Of a stretch of 64,000 nucleotides of DNA, positions 41,931-51,531 are shown piece by piece. How positions within the stretch are numbered: position 1 is the first letter of the stretch; each line of letters opens with the position of its first letter. The stretch is from contig CAAFUF010000039.1 in assembly GCA_900766135.1 (NCBI GenBank), positions 62,001 to 126,000 of the forward strand. Direction: 5' to 3'. The translations under genes and the position numbers were made by a program. Source of the DNA: Paenibacillaceae bacterium. GTDB lineage: Bacteria; Bacillota; Bacilli; Paenibacillales; Paenibacillaceae. The notes beneath the pieces were generated by a model that saw nothing but the letters and a program-made list of their open reading frames with translations, was not told the DNA's origin and did no database searches.

Positions 41931-43091
41931 ATGAAGCAGGACATGACGACATGGATGCAAACCCTAAGCGAATATAACTGGATCACCGTACTGCTGCTGG
42001 TCGTATTGCTCGGCTCGGTGCTGCAAGGATTGGTACGCGGCGCTTCCCGCTCCGCAGGCCGCCTGTTCGCGCTGCTTAGCGGCGGCGTGTTATCGCTGGT
42101 CGGCATTGCGGTTGCCGTTCCCTTAACGATGTGGGCGTCGCCGAAGGTTCAGGTTTGGCTATCGGCACTGCCGTTGCCGGAACGTGAACTGGCCCGATGG
42201 GAGCAGGTGCTGTACACGCTGGTGATGGCGATACGGGATTTTCCGCTGATGCGGTTCGCCGTCGTGTTCCTCCTTCTGTACTGGCTCATCCGCACCCTGG
42301 CGGGATTTGCGATGTTGTTCTTCCGTGGGGGAAGCGGCCTGTTCGGTTGGCTGTTTTCCGGCGGAGACCGTCCGGCTTCCCTGCTTAGCCGTTTGACCGG
42401 CGCAGGAATCGGTGCGGTGATCGGGGCGGCACGCTGCCTAATGCTGATCGCGTTGTTGTTTATCGCCGTGACGTTGTATCCGAACAGCGGGTTCAGCCGT
42501 TACGTGGAAGCTTCGCCGGTGTATCAGCAAGGGGCGAGGACGGTTATCGAGCCGCTCACCGGCGATTTGATCAAGGAGAAACTGCCGGTGTTCACCCGCA
42601 GCGTGGAAGCGGAGCTTGGCAGCATTCTGCAGCAAAAATATGAAGTCATCGATGCCAACATTCCCGAATCCATCGAGCTGGCCGCAGCGCAAATCGCCAA
42701 AGGGGCCGATACGGACGAGGAGAAGGCCCGCCGGCTGTACGACTGGGTCGGGACCCGGGTGTCATACGATTACGACAAAGTGAAAGACTATGAGGAAAAA
42801 GGCATCTGGCACGAGCAAACTCCACAAATGACGTTTGATACCCAAAGCGGCGTTTGCATCGATTATTCCCGCTTGTACGCCGTTATGGCCAGATCCCTGG
42901 GGCTTCAGGTGAAGGTCGTGACCGGCCTAGGTTACGACGGGCAAGGCGGGTATGGGCCGCATGCCTGGAACGAGGTGTACTTATCTGAGAAGGAGGCTTG
43001 GGTTCCGCTGGATTCCACTTGGGCCCAAAGCGGGGATTGGTTTAATCCGCCGGCTTTCAACGAAACCCACGTCCCCGACAAACTCATCTAG
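41931..43091 (+). CDS. Membrane protein with transglutaminase-like domain
   Basis: 386 residues. Four or five N-terminal helices (about 15-185, CvpA-like in pattern) precede a C-terminal transglutaminase/protease-like domain. The full triad is present: Cys309 (SGVCIDYSRLYAVMAR), His344 (GPHAWNEVYL) and Asp361 (PLDSTWA). It may crosslink or cleave surface proteins or peptidoglycan. It follows a small membrane protein gene in the same operon and ends at a dispersed repeat. Confidence 0.85.
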   Translation: MKQDMTTWMQTLSEYNWITVLLLVVLLGSVLQGLVRGASRSAGRLFALLSGGVLSLVGIAVAVPLTMWASPKVQVWLSALPLPERELARWEQVLYTLVMAIRDFPLMRFAVVFLLLYWLIRTLAGFAMLFFRGGSGLFGWLFSGGDRPASLLSRLTGAGIGAVIGAARCLMLIALLFIAVTLYPNSGFSRYVEASPVYQQGARTVIEPLTGDLIKEKLPVFTRSVEAELGSILQQKYEVIDANIPESIELAAAQIAKGADTDEEKARRLYDWVGTRVSYDYDKVKDYEEKGIWHEQTPQMTFDTQSGVCIDYSRLYAVMARSLGLQVKVVTGLGYDGQGGYGPHAWNEVYLSEKEAWVPLDSTWAQSGDWFNPPAFNETHVPDKLI

Positions 43092-43109
43092 AGGTTGTCA
43101 AAAAATAAG

Positions 43110-43266
43110 GTTCTGATCACGAAGTGCGGGCTCTGAAGCGTAATCGGCATCGAATCTTGAATTCAGCCGGACCCTCCGTGTGCTCACGTAGGCTTACCTA
43201 CGCTGCGCTACTCGGCCCCTGCTTCATCCAACCTTCTCGGTGCTGAGAACCTGATTTTTTGAACTT
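43110..43266. repeat. Dispersed intergenic repeat, copy at 43.1 kb
   Basis: It carries ATCACGAAG, CATCGAATCTTGAATTCAGC, CACGTAGGCTTACCTACG and CTTCATCCAACCTTCTCGGT in the same order and orientation as the 41-kb array. The outer ends AAAATAAGGTTCTGATCA and GAGAACCTGATTTTTTGA form an inverted pair. It lies between the transglutaminase and PBP genes. Confidence 0.75.
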
Positions 43267-43406
43267 CATTACACTAAACCCGACGAACCCAACGAAAATT
43301 GCTGGAAACGGGGAGTAACTTCACCGCGCCTTATTTCGTTATGGTACTATAGAGTAGGTTGTCGCCAATCAATAATGATTTAAGGGATAGAAAGTAGGGA
43401 AACACC

Positions 43407-45503
43407 TTGAAAAGCGCTTATGTGAAAGATCCGCAAGAACAGGAAATTTCAATGCAACGCCATTTTAATATACGGTTGAACATGTTTTTCTTTAGTGCTT
43501 TTGCCATATTCACCGTCATCATCGTGCGTCTCGCCATATTGCAGTTCGTGGAAGGGCCAACGTTGTCCCAGCAGGAGAGCAATCTGCGGGTGAAGGACGT
43601 GCCGCTGTCTCCGACCCGCGGGACGATCTATGCGGCAGGGGGCGAGAAATTGGCGTACTCCACGCCGGTCCAATCGCTGTACATCACCCTGCAGAAGGAC
43701 TACAGCAACGCAACGGACAAAGGAAAAACCAACCGCCCGGAGGCTTTGGCTTTGGCGGGCAAATTAAAGGAAGTGTTTGACAAGTACGGCAATGTGGATT
43801 CTAAAATGGCCGAAGATGACATTATCGAAGCTATGGATCTGGATTACCGGAAGCAGAACGGGTTTTCTCCGCGTCGGATCAAAACGGGTTTGACAAGGGA
43901 AGAGGTTGCTTATTTTCTGGAGCGAAAAGATCAGTACCCAGGGATCGAGGTCGTGGAGGAAAGTATCCGGCACTACGATAAGGATACGGTGGCTGTTCAG
44001 GCAATCGGGTATTTGAAGAAATTCTCCAGCGCATCGACTACAGACGCTTCGGATCTCCAGTATTATAAAAATATCCGGGAACAAAAGGACACGGACCCGG
44101 CACTGCAATACACAGAAACAGAGCTTGTCGGTTATGACGGGTTGGAACTCTATTATCAGGAACAACTCCGTGGGAAAAACGGTTATAAGAGCGTGCCGAT
44201 TGACCCTCGTAATATGGCGACCGGTATTGCGGAGATAACTCCACCCGTAAAGGGTTATGATCTGCATACAAATATTAATAAAAATATTCAAATGGTTGCC
44301 GAGCAGGCGATCCTGGATCAGATCGATTGGGTGCATAAAAATCCTGTTTCGGGCAAGACCCATCCTAATGCCAAAACCGGGTATGCTGTGGCTATGGAAG
44401 TGGATACAGGCAATGTAATAGCCATGGCAAGTATGCCGGATTATGATACGAATTTATGGCAGTCTGGCGGTATAGCTTCGGATGATTGGTCCAAAATTAT
44501 GACTAATTATCAGAATGGGACTATTACTCCGATTAGTTCGGGGCGTTCAGGTCACGATTTTGACTCTGCTGTTCTGCTTGGCTCAACGATCAAGCCCCTG
44601 TCCGTATTGATTGGTCTAAACGAGGGGTTGTTCAAGTCGACGGATTATTACCCTGATACGGGTATCGCTTATTTCGGGAAGAATGATTCTTCCAGCGTAC
44701 GCAACTCGGGAAGACATGCTTATGGATCGATTAACCCTACGGATGCGATTCGCCACTCCTCTAATACTTTTATGGTTGATATGGTTGGAGAGAAGCTTTG
44801 GAAGAAGTACGGGTCAGAGGGGATTGGTGTTTGGGATAAGTACATGAAAGCATTCGGCCTTGGGGTTTCGACCGGGGTTGATCTTCCTAAAGAATTTTTA
44901 GGTAAATTGGGGTATACCGATGAGCAGGAAACATCGTTATCTCGTTTAGTATATGCTTCATTTGGTCAACAAGGCGGATATACGACGATGCAATTGGCTC
45001 AATACACTGCGACATTAGCGAATCGCGGCTTGAGGATGGAACCACATCTTGTAAACAAAATAACGGATGAGAACGGGAATATTATTCAGGAATTCAAGTC
45101 AAAGGTACTGAATAAGGTTGAGTTTAAAGATGCTTATTGGGATGCGGTGATTAAGGGGATGAGGACCGATGTAACGGCCTTTAACGGATTTCCGTATGAC
45201 TTTGCACGGAAAACGGGGACCTCGGAGCAATGGGGAGCCGGCGCCAATCGCGATAACGGTGTATTTATCGCTTTCGCGCCGCGGGAGAACCCGAAGCTGG
45301 CAGTCGCGGTCGTCATTCCCGAGGGCGGCTTCGGCGCCTACAGTGCCGCACCGGTGGCTCGGAAAATTTTCGATGCGTATGATCAGGAATACGGCCTGGA
45401 CGGCGTACCGAAGAAAGCCAAAAATCAACAGCAGCAACAGCAACAAACGGGCAACGACCCGTCCGTGCAAACTGGAGATCAGAATGAGCAAACCAACCCT
45501 TAA
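43407..45503 (+). CDS. Class B penicillin-binding protein (transpeptidase), copy 1
   Basis: 698 residues. One membrane helix (about 24-47), a PBP dimerisation domain, and the transpeptidase domain with SxxK at 393-396 (GSTIKPLS), SxN at 451-453 (SSNTF) and KTG at 602-604. The tail is Gln-rich (about 671-681). The TTG start at 43407 is chosen because the paralogue downstream begins with the aligned sequence YVSEDPQEQ. It crosslinks peptidoglycan in elongation or spore formation. Its middle (about 43950-45200) is visibly more AT-rich than both ends and than the paralogue. Confidence 0.9.
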   Translation: MKSAYVKDPQEQEISMQRHFNIRLNMFFFSAFAIFTVIIVRLAILQFVEGPTLSQQESNLRVKDVPLSPTRGTIYAAGGEKLAYSTPVQSLYITLQKDYSNATDKGKTNRPEALALAGKLKEVFDKYGNVDSKMAEDDIIEAMDLDYRKQNGFSPRRIKTGLTREEVAYFLERKDQYPGIEVVEESIRHYDKDTVAVQAIGYLKKFSSASTTDASDLQYYKNIREQKDTDPALQYTETELVGYDGLELYYQEQLRGKNGYKSVPIDPRNMATGIAEITPPVKGYDLHTNINKNIQMVAEQAILDQIDWVHKNPVSGKTHPNAKTGYAVAMEVDTGNVIAMASMPDYDTNLWQSGGIASDDWSKIMTNYQNGTITPISSGRSGHDFDSAVLLGSTIKPLSVLIGLNEGLFKSTDYYPDTGIAYFGKNDSSSVRNSGRHAYGSINPTDAIRHSSNTFMVDMVGEKLWKKYGSEGIGVWDKYMKAFGLGVSTGVDLPKEFLGKLGYTDEQETSLSRLVYASFGQQGGYTTMQLAQYTATLANRGLRMEPHLVNKITDENGNIIQEFKSKVLNKVEFKDAYWDAVIKGMRTDVTAFNGFPYDFARKTGTSEQWGAGANRDNGVFIAFAPRENPKLAVAVVIPEGGFGAYSAAPVARKIFDAYDQEYGLDGVPKKAKNQQQQQQQTGNDPSVQTGDQNEQTNP

Positions 45504-45519
45504 CTAAATGATTCGTGCA

Positions 45520-45562
45520 GCAGCGACCTTTTCACAACATGTTGAGAGGGTCGCTCTTTTTT
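45520..45562 (+). terminator. Terminator between the two PBP genes
   Basis: AGCGACC pairs with GGTCGCT across a loop holding CAACATGTTG, followed by T6. It uncouples the two paralogues transcriptionally. Confidence 0.75.
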
Positions 45563-45598
45563 GATGATCTCAGGAGCGAGGGGGAAGCGATCGAAACG

Positions 45599-47599
45599 AT
45601 GAACAGATACGTGTCGGAAGATCCTCAGGAGCAGCAAGCCTCCATGCGGCGACATTTTCATATTCGGTTAAACCTGTTTTTTTTCAGCGCCTTCGCCATA
45701 TTTACGATCATCATCGTACGGCTTGCGATCATGCAGTTTGTGGAGGGGCCAACGCTCTCCAAGGAAGAAACGAGGATGAGGGTCCGGGAGGTGCCGATGC
45801 CTCCGGTCCGAGGCTCGATCTTGGCGGCGGGAGGAGAGAAGCTGGCTTATTCCACGCCGGTGCAGTCCTTGTATTTGACGCTCCAGAAGAGCAACTACGA
45901 CCCGGCAACCGAGGCGGGGCAAGCCAATTTGGCGGACGCCCGGGCTTTGGCCCGGGAGCTGAAGAAGGCTTTCGACACATATGGGGATCCTGCGAAAACA
46001 ATGACGGAGGAAGCCGTTCTCGGGACGATGGATCTGCAGTTTCGCTATGGAGGGGGATTTGTTCCCCGCAGGATCAAAAGCGAGTTGACCGAGAAGGAAG
46101 TCGCGTATTTTTTGACTCGGAAAAGCGAGTTTCCGGGTTTAGACATTATCGAGGATTCGGTGCGCCATTACGATCCGGACCTGGTAGCGGTACAAACGAT
46201 CGGTTATCTTAAAAAGTACCGGTCCACGTACGATTTGGAATGGTATAAGCCGATCCGGGAGAGCCGGGATTCGGATCCGGCATTGCATTACACGGAAGAC
46301 GAATTTGTCGGATTCGATGGGCTGGAGATGTACTATCAGCGGGAGCTGCGCGGCAAGAACGGATACAAGCGGGTGCCGATCGATCCGCGCAATATGGCGA
46401 ATGGCGTAGCTGAAATCGTTCCTCCGGTGAAGGGCTACGACCTGCATACTACGCTGAACAAAAGGGTGCAGCTGGCGGCGGAGCAAGCGATTCTCGACCA
46501 GATCGAATGGGTCCGCAAGAACCCCGTCTCCGGGAAGGTGCATCCTTATGCCCGGACGGGATATGCCGTAGCGGTGGAGGTTGATACAGGCAACGTGATC
46601 GCCATGGCCAGCATGCCGGATTACGATACGAATTTATGGCAAACCGGCAGCATGGATACCCGGGAATTCGAGAAGATTCGGGAGAACTACAAAAACGGGA
46701 CGATCACGCCATACAGCGCCGGATACTCGGGCCATGGATTCGAGTCGACAGTTTATCTCGGTTCCACAATTAAACCGTTGTCCGTCCTGATCGGGCTGAA
46801 CGAAAAGCTGTTTACGACTCAAACGAAGTATACCGACCGCGGGGCGGCTTATTTCGGGCGGAACGATTCGGCGAGAGTCCGTAATTCCTCGAACCATGTC
46901 TACGGCTCCATCGATCCCGGGCTGGCCATCCGCTACTCGTCCAACGCGTTTATGGTCGATATGGTCGGGGAAAAGCTCTATAACAAATACCGCGCGAAAG
47001 GCATCGATATTTGGGACGACTATATGAAGCGGTTTGGGTTAGGCACCTCTACGGGAATCGATTTGCCGGGCGAGTATTTGGGAACCTTGGAGTACAAGGA
47101 CGAATCGGAGACGGCGTTATCCCGTTTGGCGTATGCCTCGTTTGGCCAGCAGGGCAAATATACGGCGATGCAGCTGGCGCAATATGCCGCAACCTTGGCG
47201 AATCGAGGGAAACGCATGCAGCCCCGGATCGTGCAAAAGATGACCGATGATTCGGGAAACACGGTGCTGGAATTCAAACCCCGGGTGCTCAACGAAATCA
47301 AAATGGACGACGCCTTCTGGGATGAAGTCATCGGCGGCATGCGGACAGACGTCAGCGCGTTTGACGGATTCTCTTATGATTTTGCCCGCAAGACGGGAAC
47401 TTCGGAACAAGCGTACAAGGGTGAGTTGATGGAAAACGGCGTATTTATTGCGTTTGCTCCGCGCGATAAACCGAAGTTGGCGGTGGCGGTCGTCATCCCC
47501 GAAGGCGGATTTGGCGCCCACAGCGCGGCTCCGGTGGCCCGTAAAATATTCGACGCGTATGACCGGGAATACGGCCTGGCCGGTATGCCTAAGAAATAA
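45599..47599 (+). CDS. Class B penicillin-binding protein (transpeptidase), copy 2
   Basis: 666 residues from ATG 45599 after GAGGGGGAAG. It has the same domain order as copy 1: an N-terminal helix, the dimerisation domain, LGSTIKPLSVLIGLNE (SxxK), YSSNAFMVDM (SxN) and ARKTGTSEQ (KTG). It lacks the Gln-rich tail. Nucleotide composition is uniform and GC-rich. The tandem arrangement and high identity show duplication; whether the two differ in timing is not visible. A good terminator follows. Confidence 0.92.
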   Translation: MNRYVSEDPQEQQASMRRHFHIRLNLFFFSAFAIFTIIIVRLAIMQFVEGPTLSKEETRMRVREVPMPPVRGSILAAGGEKLAYSTPVQSLYLTLQKSNYDPATEAGQANLADARALARELKKAFDTYGDPAKTMTEEAVLGTMDLQFRYGGGFVPRRIKSELTEKEVAYFLTRKSEFPGLDIIEDSVRHYDPDLVAVQTIGYLKKYRSTYDLEWYKPIRESRDSDPALHYTEDEFVGFDGLEMYYQRELRGKNGYKRVPIDPRNMANGVAEIVPPVKGYDLHTTLNKRVQLAAEQAILDQIEWVRKNPVSGKVHPYARTGYAVAVEVDTGNVIAMASMPDYDTNLWQTGSMDTREFEKIRENYKNGTITPYSAGYSGHGFESTVYLGSTIKPLSVLIGLNEKLFTTQTKYTDRGAAYFGRNDSARVRNSSNHVYGSIDPGLAIRYSSNAFMVDMVGEKLYNKYRAKGIDIWDDYMKRFGLGTSTGIDLPGEYLGTLEYKDESETALSRLAYASFGQQGKYTAMQLAQYAATLANRGKRMQPRIVQKMTDDSGNTVLEFKPRVLNEIKMDDAFWDEVIGGMRTDVSAFDGFSYDFARKTGTSEQAYKGELMENGVFIAFAPRDKPKLAVAVVIPEGGFGAHSAAPVARKIFDAYDREYGLAGMPKK

Positions 47600-47615
47600 A
47601 CGTAATCTCGAGAAG

Positions 47616-47648
47616 AAGCCCTGCTCGCTTGGAGCGGGCTTTTTTTGC
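47616..47648 (+). terminator. Terminator after PBP copy 2
   Basis: AGCCC-GCTC pairs with GAGC-GGGCT, followed by T7. Confidence 0.85.
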
Positions 47649-47710
47649 TGCATAATTTTTTTAATGCCCGGGAAAATAATTTGCTTGCTTTTTGGCAATT
47701 CCTTGCTTAG

Positions 47711-47741
47711 AATTTGCACTATGGAAACATTTTTATATATA
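47711..47741 (+). promoter_or_regulatory. MntR-like operator overlapping the mnt promoter
   Basis: AATTTGCACTATGGAAACAT (47711-47730) closely resembles the MntR boxes of Bacillus mntA and mntH (TTTGC...GGAAAC). It covers a candidate -35 (TTGCAC) that is 16 bp from TATATA. Repression by MntR-Mn2+ at high manganese is inferred. Confidence 0.6.
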
Positions 47742-47764
47742 ACTAAAAAACAAAGCCAAAGCAA

Positions 47765-47780
47765 ACAAGTGTTTACTTGT
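47765..47780 (+). promoter_or_regulatory. Second inverted repeat in the mnt leader
   Basis: ACAAGT-GTTT-ACTTGT, a perfect 6-bp dyad 35 bp downstream of the MntR-like box. It could bind a second regulator; no T tract follows. Confidence 0.35.
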
Positions 47781-47816
47781 ACAACATTCACTGATTTGGG
47801 TGAGAGGAGAAGCGTA

Positions 47817-48791
47817 ATGGATGAGCTGAAGATGAAGAAAAGCCCGTTTGAAAGGGCCAAGATGACGTTAGGCGTATTGGTGTTGATCGTACTGGCGGCT
47901 TGTTCAAAGGTAGAAGGCCAGGCGGATCAAGTCCGGGATTCGGCAGACGATTCCCCGATACAGGTGGTGGCCACGATCGGGATGATTACGGATGTCGTAC
48001 GGGAAGTCGGCGGCGAGCAAGTTGAGGTAACCGGACTGATGGGACCGGGGGTGGATCCCCATTTATACAAGGCGTCGCAAGGGGACATCGAGAAGCTGGA
48101 CAACGCGGAAGTCGTGTTTTACGGCGGGCTGCATTTGGAAGGGAAAATGACAGAGATTTTCGAGAAATTGGAGCAGAAGAAGCGGACCGTGGCGGTCTCG
48201 AAGGATATCGACCCGGCCGTGCTGCGCTCCGGCGCGAATGCCGGCGGCACGCAGTATGACCCGCACATCTGGTTTAACGTACGGCACTGGATGACGGCCA
48301 CGCAAACGATCCGTGACACGTTGTCGGCCTATGATCCGGACCATGCGGACGTTTACCGGAAGAACGCCGAGGCTTATATCGGCGAATTGGAGAAGCTGGA
48401 TGCGGAAGTGAGGGAGCGGATCGCCGAAATCCCTGAGCAGGACCGGGTGCTGGTGACGGCGCATGATGCGTTTGGTTACTTCGGAGATGCTTACGGCATC
48501 CAAGTGATAGGGCTGCAGGGGATCAGTACGGCGGCGGAATACGGTTCGAAGGACGTCGCCAAGCTTCGGGACTTCTTGGTCGAGAACAAGATCAAGGCCG
48601 TATTCGTGGAATCGAGCATTCCGACCAAATCGATGGAGGCGGTCATTGCCGGAGCCGCAGAGCTGGGGCATACGGTCAAGATCGGCGGCGAGCTGTATTC
48701 CGACTCCTTGGGCGAAGCCGGTTCGGAGGCGGACACGTACATTCACATGGTCCGGCATAATGTCAACACGATCGTTGAGGCGTTGAAATAA
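47817..48791 (+). CDS. mntA: Mn/Zn ABC transporter substrate-binding lipoprotein
   Basis: 324 residues from ATG 47817 behind GAGAGGAG. A lipobox ends at the Cys in VLAACSK (about residue 29). A TroA-type cluster A-I binding protein with metal ligands in the regions GVDPHLYKA, YDPHIWFN, VFVESS and GGELYSDSLG. The Asp/Glu/His ligand set and the MntR-like box favour Mn2+ over Zn2+. First gene of a four-gene operon. Confidence 0.88.
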   Translation: MDELKMKKSPFERAKMTLGVLVLIVLAACSKVEGQADQVRDSADDSPIQVVATIGMITDVVREVGGEQVEVTGLMGPGVDPHLYKASQGDIEKLDNAEVVFYGGLHLEGKMTEIFEKLEQKKRTVAVSKDIDPAVLRSGANAGGTQYDPHIWFNVRHWMTATQTIRDTLSAYDPDHADVYRKNAEAYIGELEKLDAEVRERIAEIPEQDRVLVTAHDAFGYFGDAYGIQVIGLQGISTAAEYGSKDVAKLRDFLVENKIKAVFVESSIPTKSMEAVIAGAAELGHTVKIGGELYSDSLGEAGSEADTYIHMVRHNVNTIVEALK

Positions 48792-48812
48792 TTTCAGAAA
48801 GGGAGAGCAGGG

Positions 48813-49571
48813 ATGAAGGGTTATCCGCTTGAAGTCAACCGATTAACGGTGGCTTATCAGAAAAAACCGGTATTGCGATCGGTATCTTTTCAAATTCCGG
48901 AGGGGCAGTTGATCGGGATTCTCGGCCCCAACGGAGCGGGGAAATCGACGCTGTTGAAAGCCGTGATGGGATTGCTTCCGACCCTGGACGGCGAAGTTCG
49001 CATCTACGGACGGCCCTACCGGGAGCAGCGCAAATTGATCGGTTATGTGCCGCAGCGCGAATCGGTCGATTGGGATTTCCCGACGAATGCGCTGGACGTG
49101 GTAATGATGGGGCGTTACGGCCAGCTTGGCTGGTTCCGCCGCCCCGGAGCGAAGGAGCGGCAGATTGCCCTCGAGTGTCTGGCCAAGGTAGGGATGGCGG
49201 AATATGCCGGCCGCCAGATTAGCCAGTTGTCCGGCGGCCAACAGCAGCGGGTGTTCCTGGCCCGGGCGCTGGCGCAGAACGCGCAGGTGTATTTTATGGA
49301 TGAACCGTTTGCCGGCGTGGACGCCACAACGGAAAAAGCGATCATCGCCCTGCTGCACGAATTGAAAGAGCAGGGAAAAACGGTGTTGGTCGTGCATCAC
49401 GATTTATCCACGGTCAAAGAATACTTCGATCACGTGGTGCTGCTGAACGGAGAATTGATTGCCGCAGGACCGACCGGGGAGACGTTTACGCCAGATTATT
49501 TGCACCAGACGTACGGCGGAAGAATCGCCATGCTGGCGGATTTCGGCGCTGTGCCTGCAGGGACGGTGTGA
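48813..49571 (+). CDS. mntB: Mn ABC transporter ATP-binding protein
   Basis: 252 residues with Walker A GPNGAGKST (38-46), Q-loop PQRESVDWDFP, signature LSGGQQQR, Walker B VYFMDEPF and the switch His in VVHHDLS. The VDWDFP segment is typical of Mn/Zn importers. It lies 21 bp after mntA and 4 bp before the first permease gene. Confidence 0.93.
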   Translation: MKGYPLEVNRLTVAYQKKPVLRSVSFQIPEGQLIGILGPNGAGKSTLLKAVMGLLPTLDGEVRIYGRPYREQRKLIGYVPQRESVDWDFPTNALDVVMMGRYGQLGWFRRPGAKERQIALECLAKVGMAEYAGRQISQLSGGQQQRVFLARALAQNAQVYFMDEPFAGVDATTEKAIIALLHELKEQGKTVLVVHHDLSTVKEYFDHVVLLNGELIAAGPTGETFTPDYLHQTYGGRIAMLADFGAVPAGTV

Positions 49572-49575
49572 CGCG

Positions 49576-50529
49576 ATGCTAACGACATTGTGGCAATGGG
49601 TTACCGATCCGAACTTGCAGTGGATCTTGATGGGATCTCTGCTGCTCGGCTTGGGCAGCGGCGTCATCGGCTCCTTCACCTTCCTGCGCAAGCAAAGCTT
49701 GCTTGGGGATGCACTGGCGCATGCCGCGCTGCCGGGGATATGCATCGCATTCATGTTAACCGGCGTCAAGTCAGTGGGCCTGTTTATGCTTGGCGCAATC
49801 CTCGCCGGGATGGCGGCGACGTTTGGCATCTCTGCCATTACCCGTTATACGCGGATCAAGCAGGATGCGGCGCTTGGCATCGTGCTGTCCGTGTTCTTCG
49901 GCATCGGGATCGTGATGCTGACCAAAATCCAGCACAGCGGCAACGGGAACCAAAGCGGACTCGACAAATACATGTTTGGCCAGGCAGCCTCCATGATGCT
50001 CGCCGACGTGTATCTAATGGGCGCGGTGTCCGTGCTGCTGATTGCGATTTGCGCGCTGCTCTTTAAGGAGTTTAAACTGGTGAGCTTCGATCCCGGCTTT
50101 GCCAGGGGAATGGGGCTCAAAGTTGCTTTCCTTGAACAGCTACTGCTGCTGATGACCGTCGTGGCGGTCGTCGTGGGAATTCAGGCGGTGGGTGTCGTTT
50201 TGGTGGCGGCCCTTCTCATTACGCCGGCGGTGGCCGCCCGGTATTGGACCGACGCGTTAGGGACCATGGTCGTGCTGGCCGGCGTTTTCGGAGCGCTGTC
50301 GGGAGTTACCGGCACGCTGATCAGTTCCACCTTGTCGAATCTGCCGACGGGTCCGGTGACGGTGCTTGCGGCTACCGCGTTGTTTTTCGTCTCCGCCGTG
50401 TTTGCGCCGAATCGGGGGCTGTTGATGAAGTGGGTGCGTCGCTGGCGCAGCCGCAGCGAAGTGCAACAACCTGCGGAATTGGCGATGATCCGGCAAGCCG
50501 GGAACGCGGTCGAAAGGGGGGCGGAATAA
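49576..50529 (+). CDS. mntC: Mn ABC transporter permease, first subunit
   Basis: 317 residues, ABC-3 family with eight or nine helices and the QSLLGDALAHAALPGICIAF motif. The ATG at 49576 is the first after the ATPase stop; the longer open frame would overlap mntB. The tail (about 285-317) is basic and charged. Together with mntD it forms a heteromeric channel. Confidence 0.9.
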   Translation: MLTTLWQWVTDPNLQWILMGSLLLGLGSGVIGSFTFLRKQSLLGDALAHAALPGICIAFMLTGVKSVGLFMLGAILAGMAATFGISAITRYTRIKQDAALGIVLSVFFGIGIVMLTKIQHSGNGNQSGLDKYMFGQAASMMLADVYLMGAVSVLLIAICALLFKEFKLVSFDPGFARGMGLKVAFLEQLLLLMTVVAVVVGIQAVGVVLVAALLITPAVAARYWTDALGTMVVLAGVFGALSGVTGTLISSTLSNLPTGPVTVLAATALFFVSAVFAPNRGLLMKWVRRWRSRSEVQQPAELAMIRQAGNAVERGAE

Positions 50530-50530
50530 C

Positions 50531-51412
50531 ATGGCCGATTTTTGGATTATTTTGACCGGCACGCTGGTGGCAGCAACGTGCGGAATTTTAGGCTGCTTTC
50601 TGGTTTTGCGGAAAATGGCCATGGTCGGGGATGCGATCAGCCACTCCGTGCTGCCGGGCATCGCTATCGCGTTTCTGGTCAGCAGCTCGCGGGACTCCAT
50701 GCTGATGCTGATCGGAGCGGCCGTGCTGGGGCTTATCACGGTTTTCCTGATCCAGGCGCTGCAGCAAAGCGGCCTGCAATCCGATGCCTCGATCGGCATC
50801 GTGTTTACCGCGTTATTTGCCGTTGGTGTGATCCTGATCAGCCGGAACGCTTCCCATATCGACCTGGACCTGGACTGCGTATTGTTCGGCGAGATTGCCT
50901 ACGTGCAGTGGGATACCTGGATTTGGAACGGTTACGATATGGGGCCGGTCGCCGTCTGGATGCTGGGCGGGACGTTGCTCCTCGTGCTGGCGGCCATCCT
51001 TTTGTTCTACAAGCAGTTTAAAATATGCGCCTTCGATCCGGCGCTGGCGGCTGCGGTCGGCATTCCGGTCGCGTTGTTCCACTATCTGCTGATGGGGCTG
51101 GTTTCGCTGTCGACGGTCGCCTCGTTCGAGAGCGTAGGCGCGATCCTGGTCGTCGGCATGTTGATCATCCCGGCTTCCGCGGCTTATCTGCTGACCGATC
51201 GGCTCAGCGTCATGCTGGGCTATAGCGTGTTGATCGGAGCGATCAGCGCGGCTGGCGGATACTACGCCGCCAAATGGCTGGATGCCTCCATTGCCGGTTC
51301 GATGGTGACGGTTGCCGGCATCCTGTTCCTGCTGGCGTTCGTCGGCTCTCCGAAGCACGGCCTGATCGCCCGGCTCGGCAAACGAAAACGGCTGAACTCT
51401 GCGGCGGTTTAA
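50531..51412 (+). CDS. mntD: Mn ABC transporter permease, second subunit
   Basis: 293 residues, ABC-3 family, with MAMVGDAISHSVLPGIAIAF in the position matching mntC. It starts 1 bp after the mntC stop, behind GGGGGGCGG. Having two permease genes matches the mntABCD arrangement of Bacillus rather than the single-permease Zn system. Confidence 0.9.
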   Translation: MADFWIILTGTLVAATCGILGCFLVLRKMAMVGDAISHSVLPGIAIAFLVSSSRDSMLMLIGAAVLGLITVFLIQALQQSGLQSDASIGIVFTALFAVGVILISRNASHIDLDLDCVLFGEIAYVQWDTWIWNGYDMGPVAVWMLGGTLLLVLAAILLFYKQFKICAFDPALAAAVGIPVALFHYLLMGLVSLSTVASFESVGAILVVGMLIIPASAAYLLTDRLSVMLGYSVLIGAISAAGGYYAAKWLDASIAGSMVTVAGILFLLAFVGSPKHGLIARLGKRKRLNSAAV

Positions 51413-51531
51413 GCCGAAGATGACGCTTTTTGCCTCGTTTTTGCTACCAAGTGCCGGTCCTCCCCGTATTACCTGATATAGTTAGCCGGCGCAAAGTCCG
51501 GCAAGACCATATTTTAAGGAGAGGGATTCAT

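Noticed and set aside
47448..47816. Long upstream extension of mntA into the PBP gene
   Set aside because: It would overlap the PBP coding end, its terminator and the MntR-like promoter; the ATG at 47817 precedes a normal lipoprotein signal.
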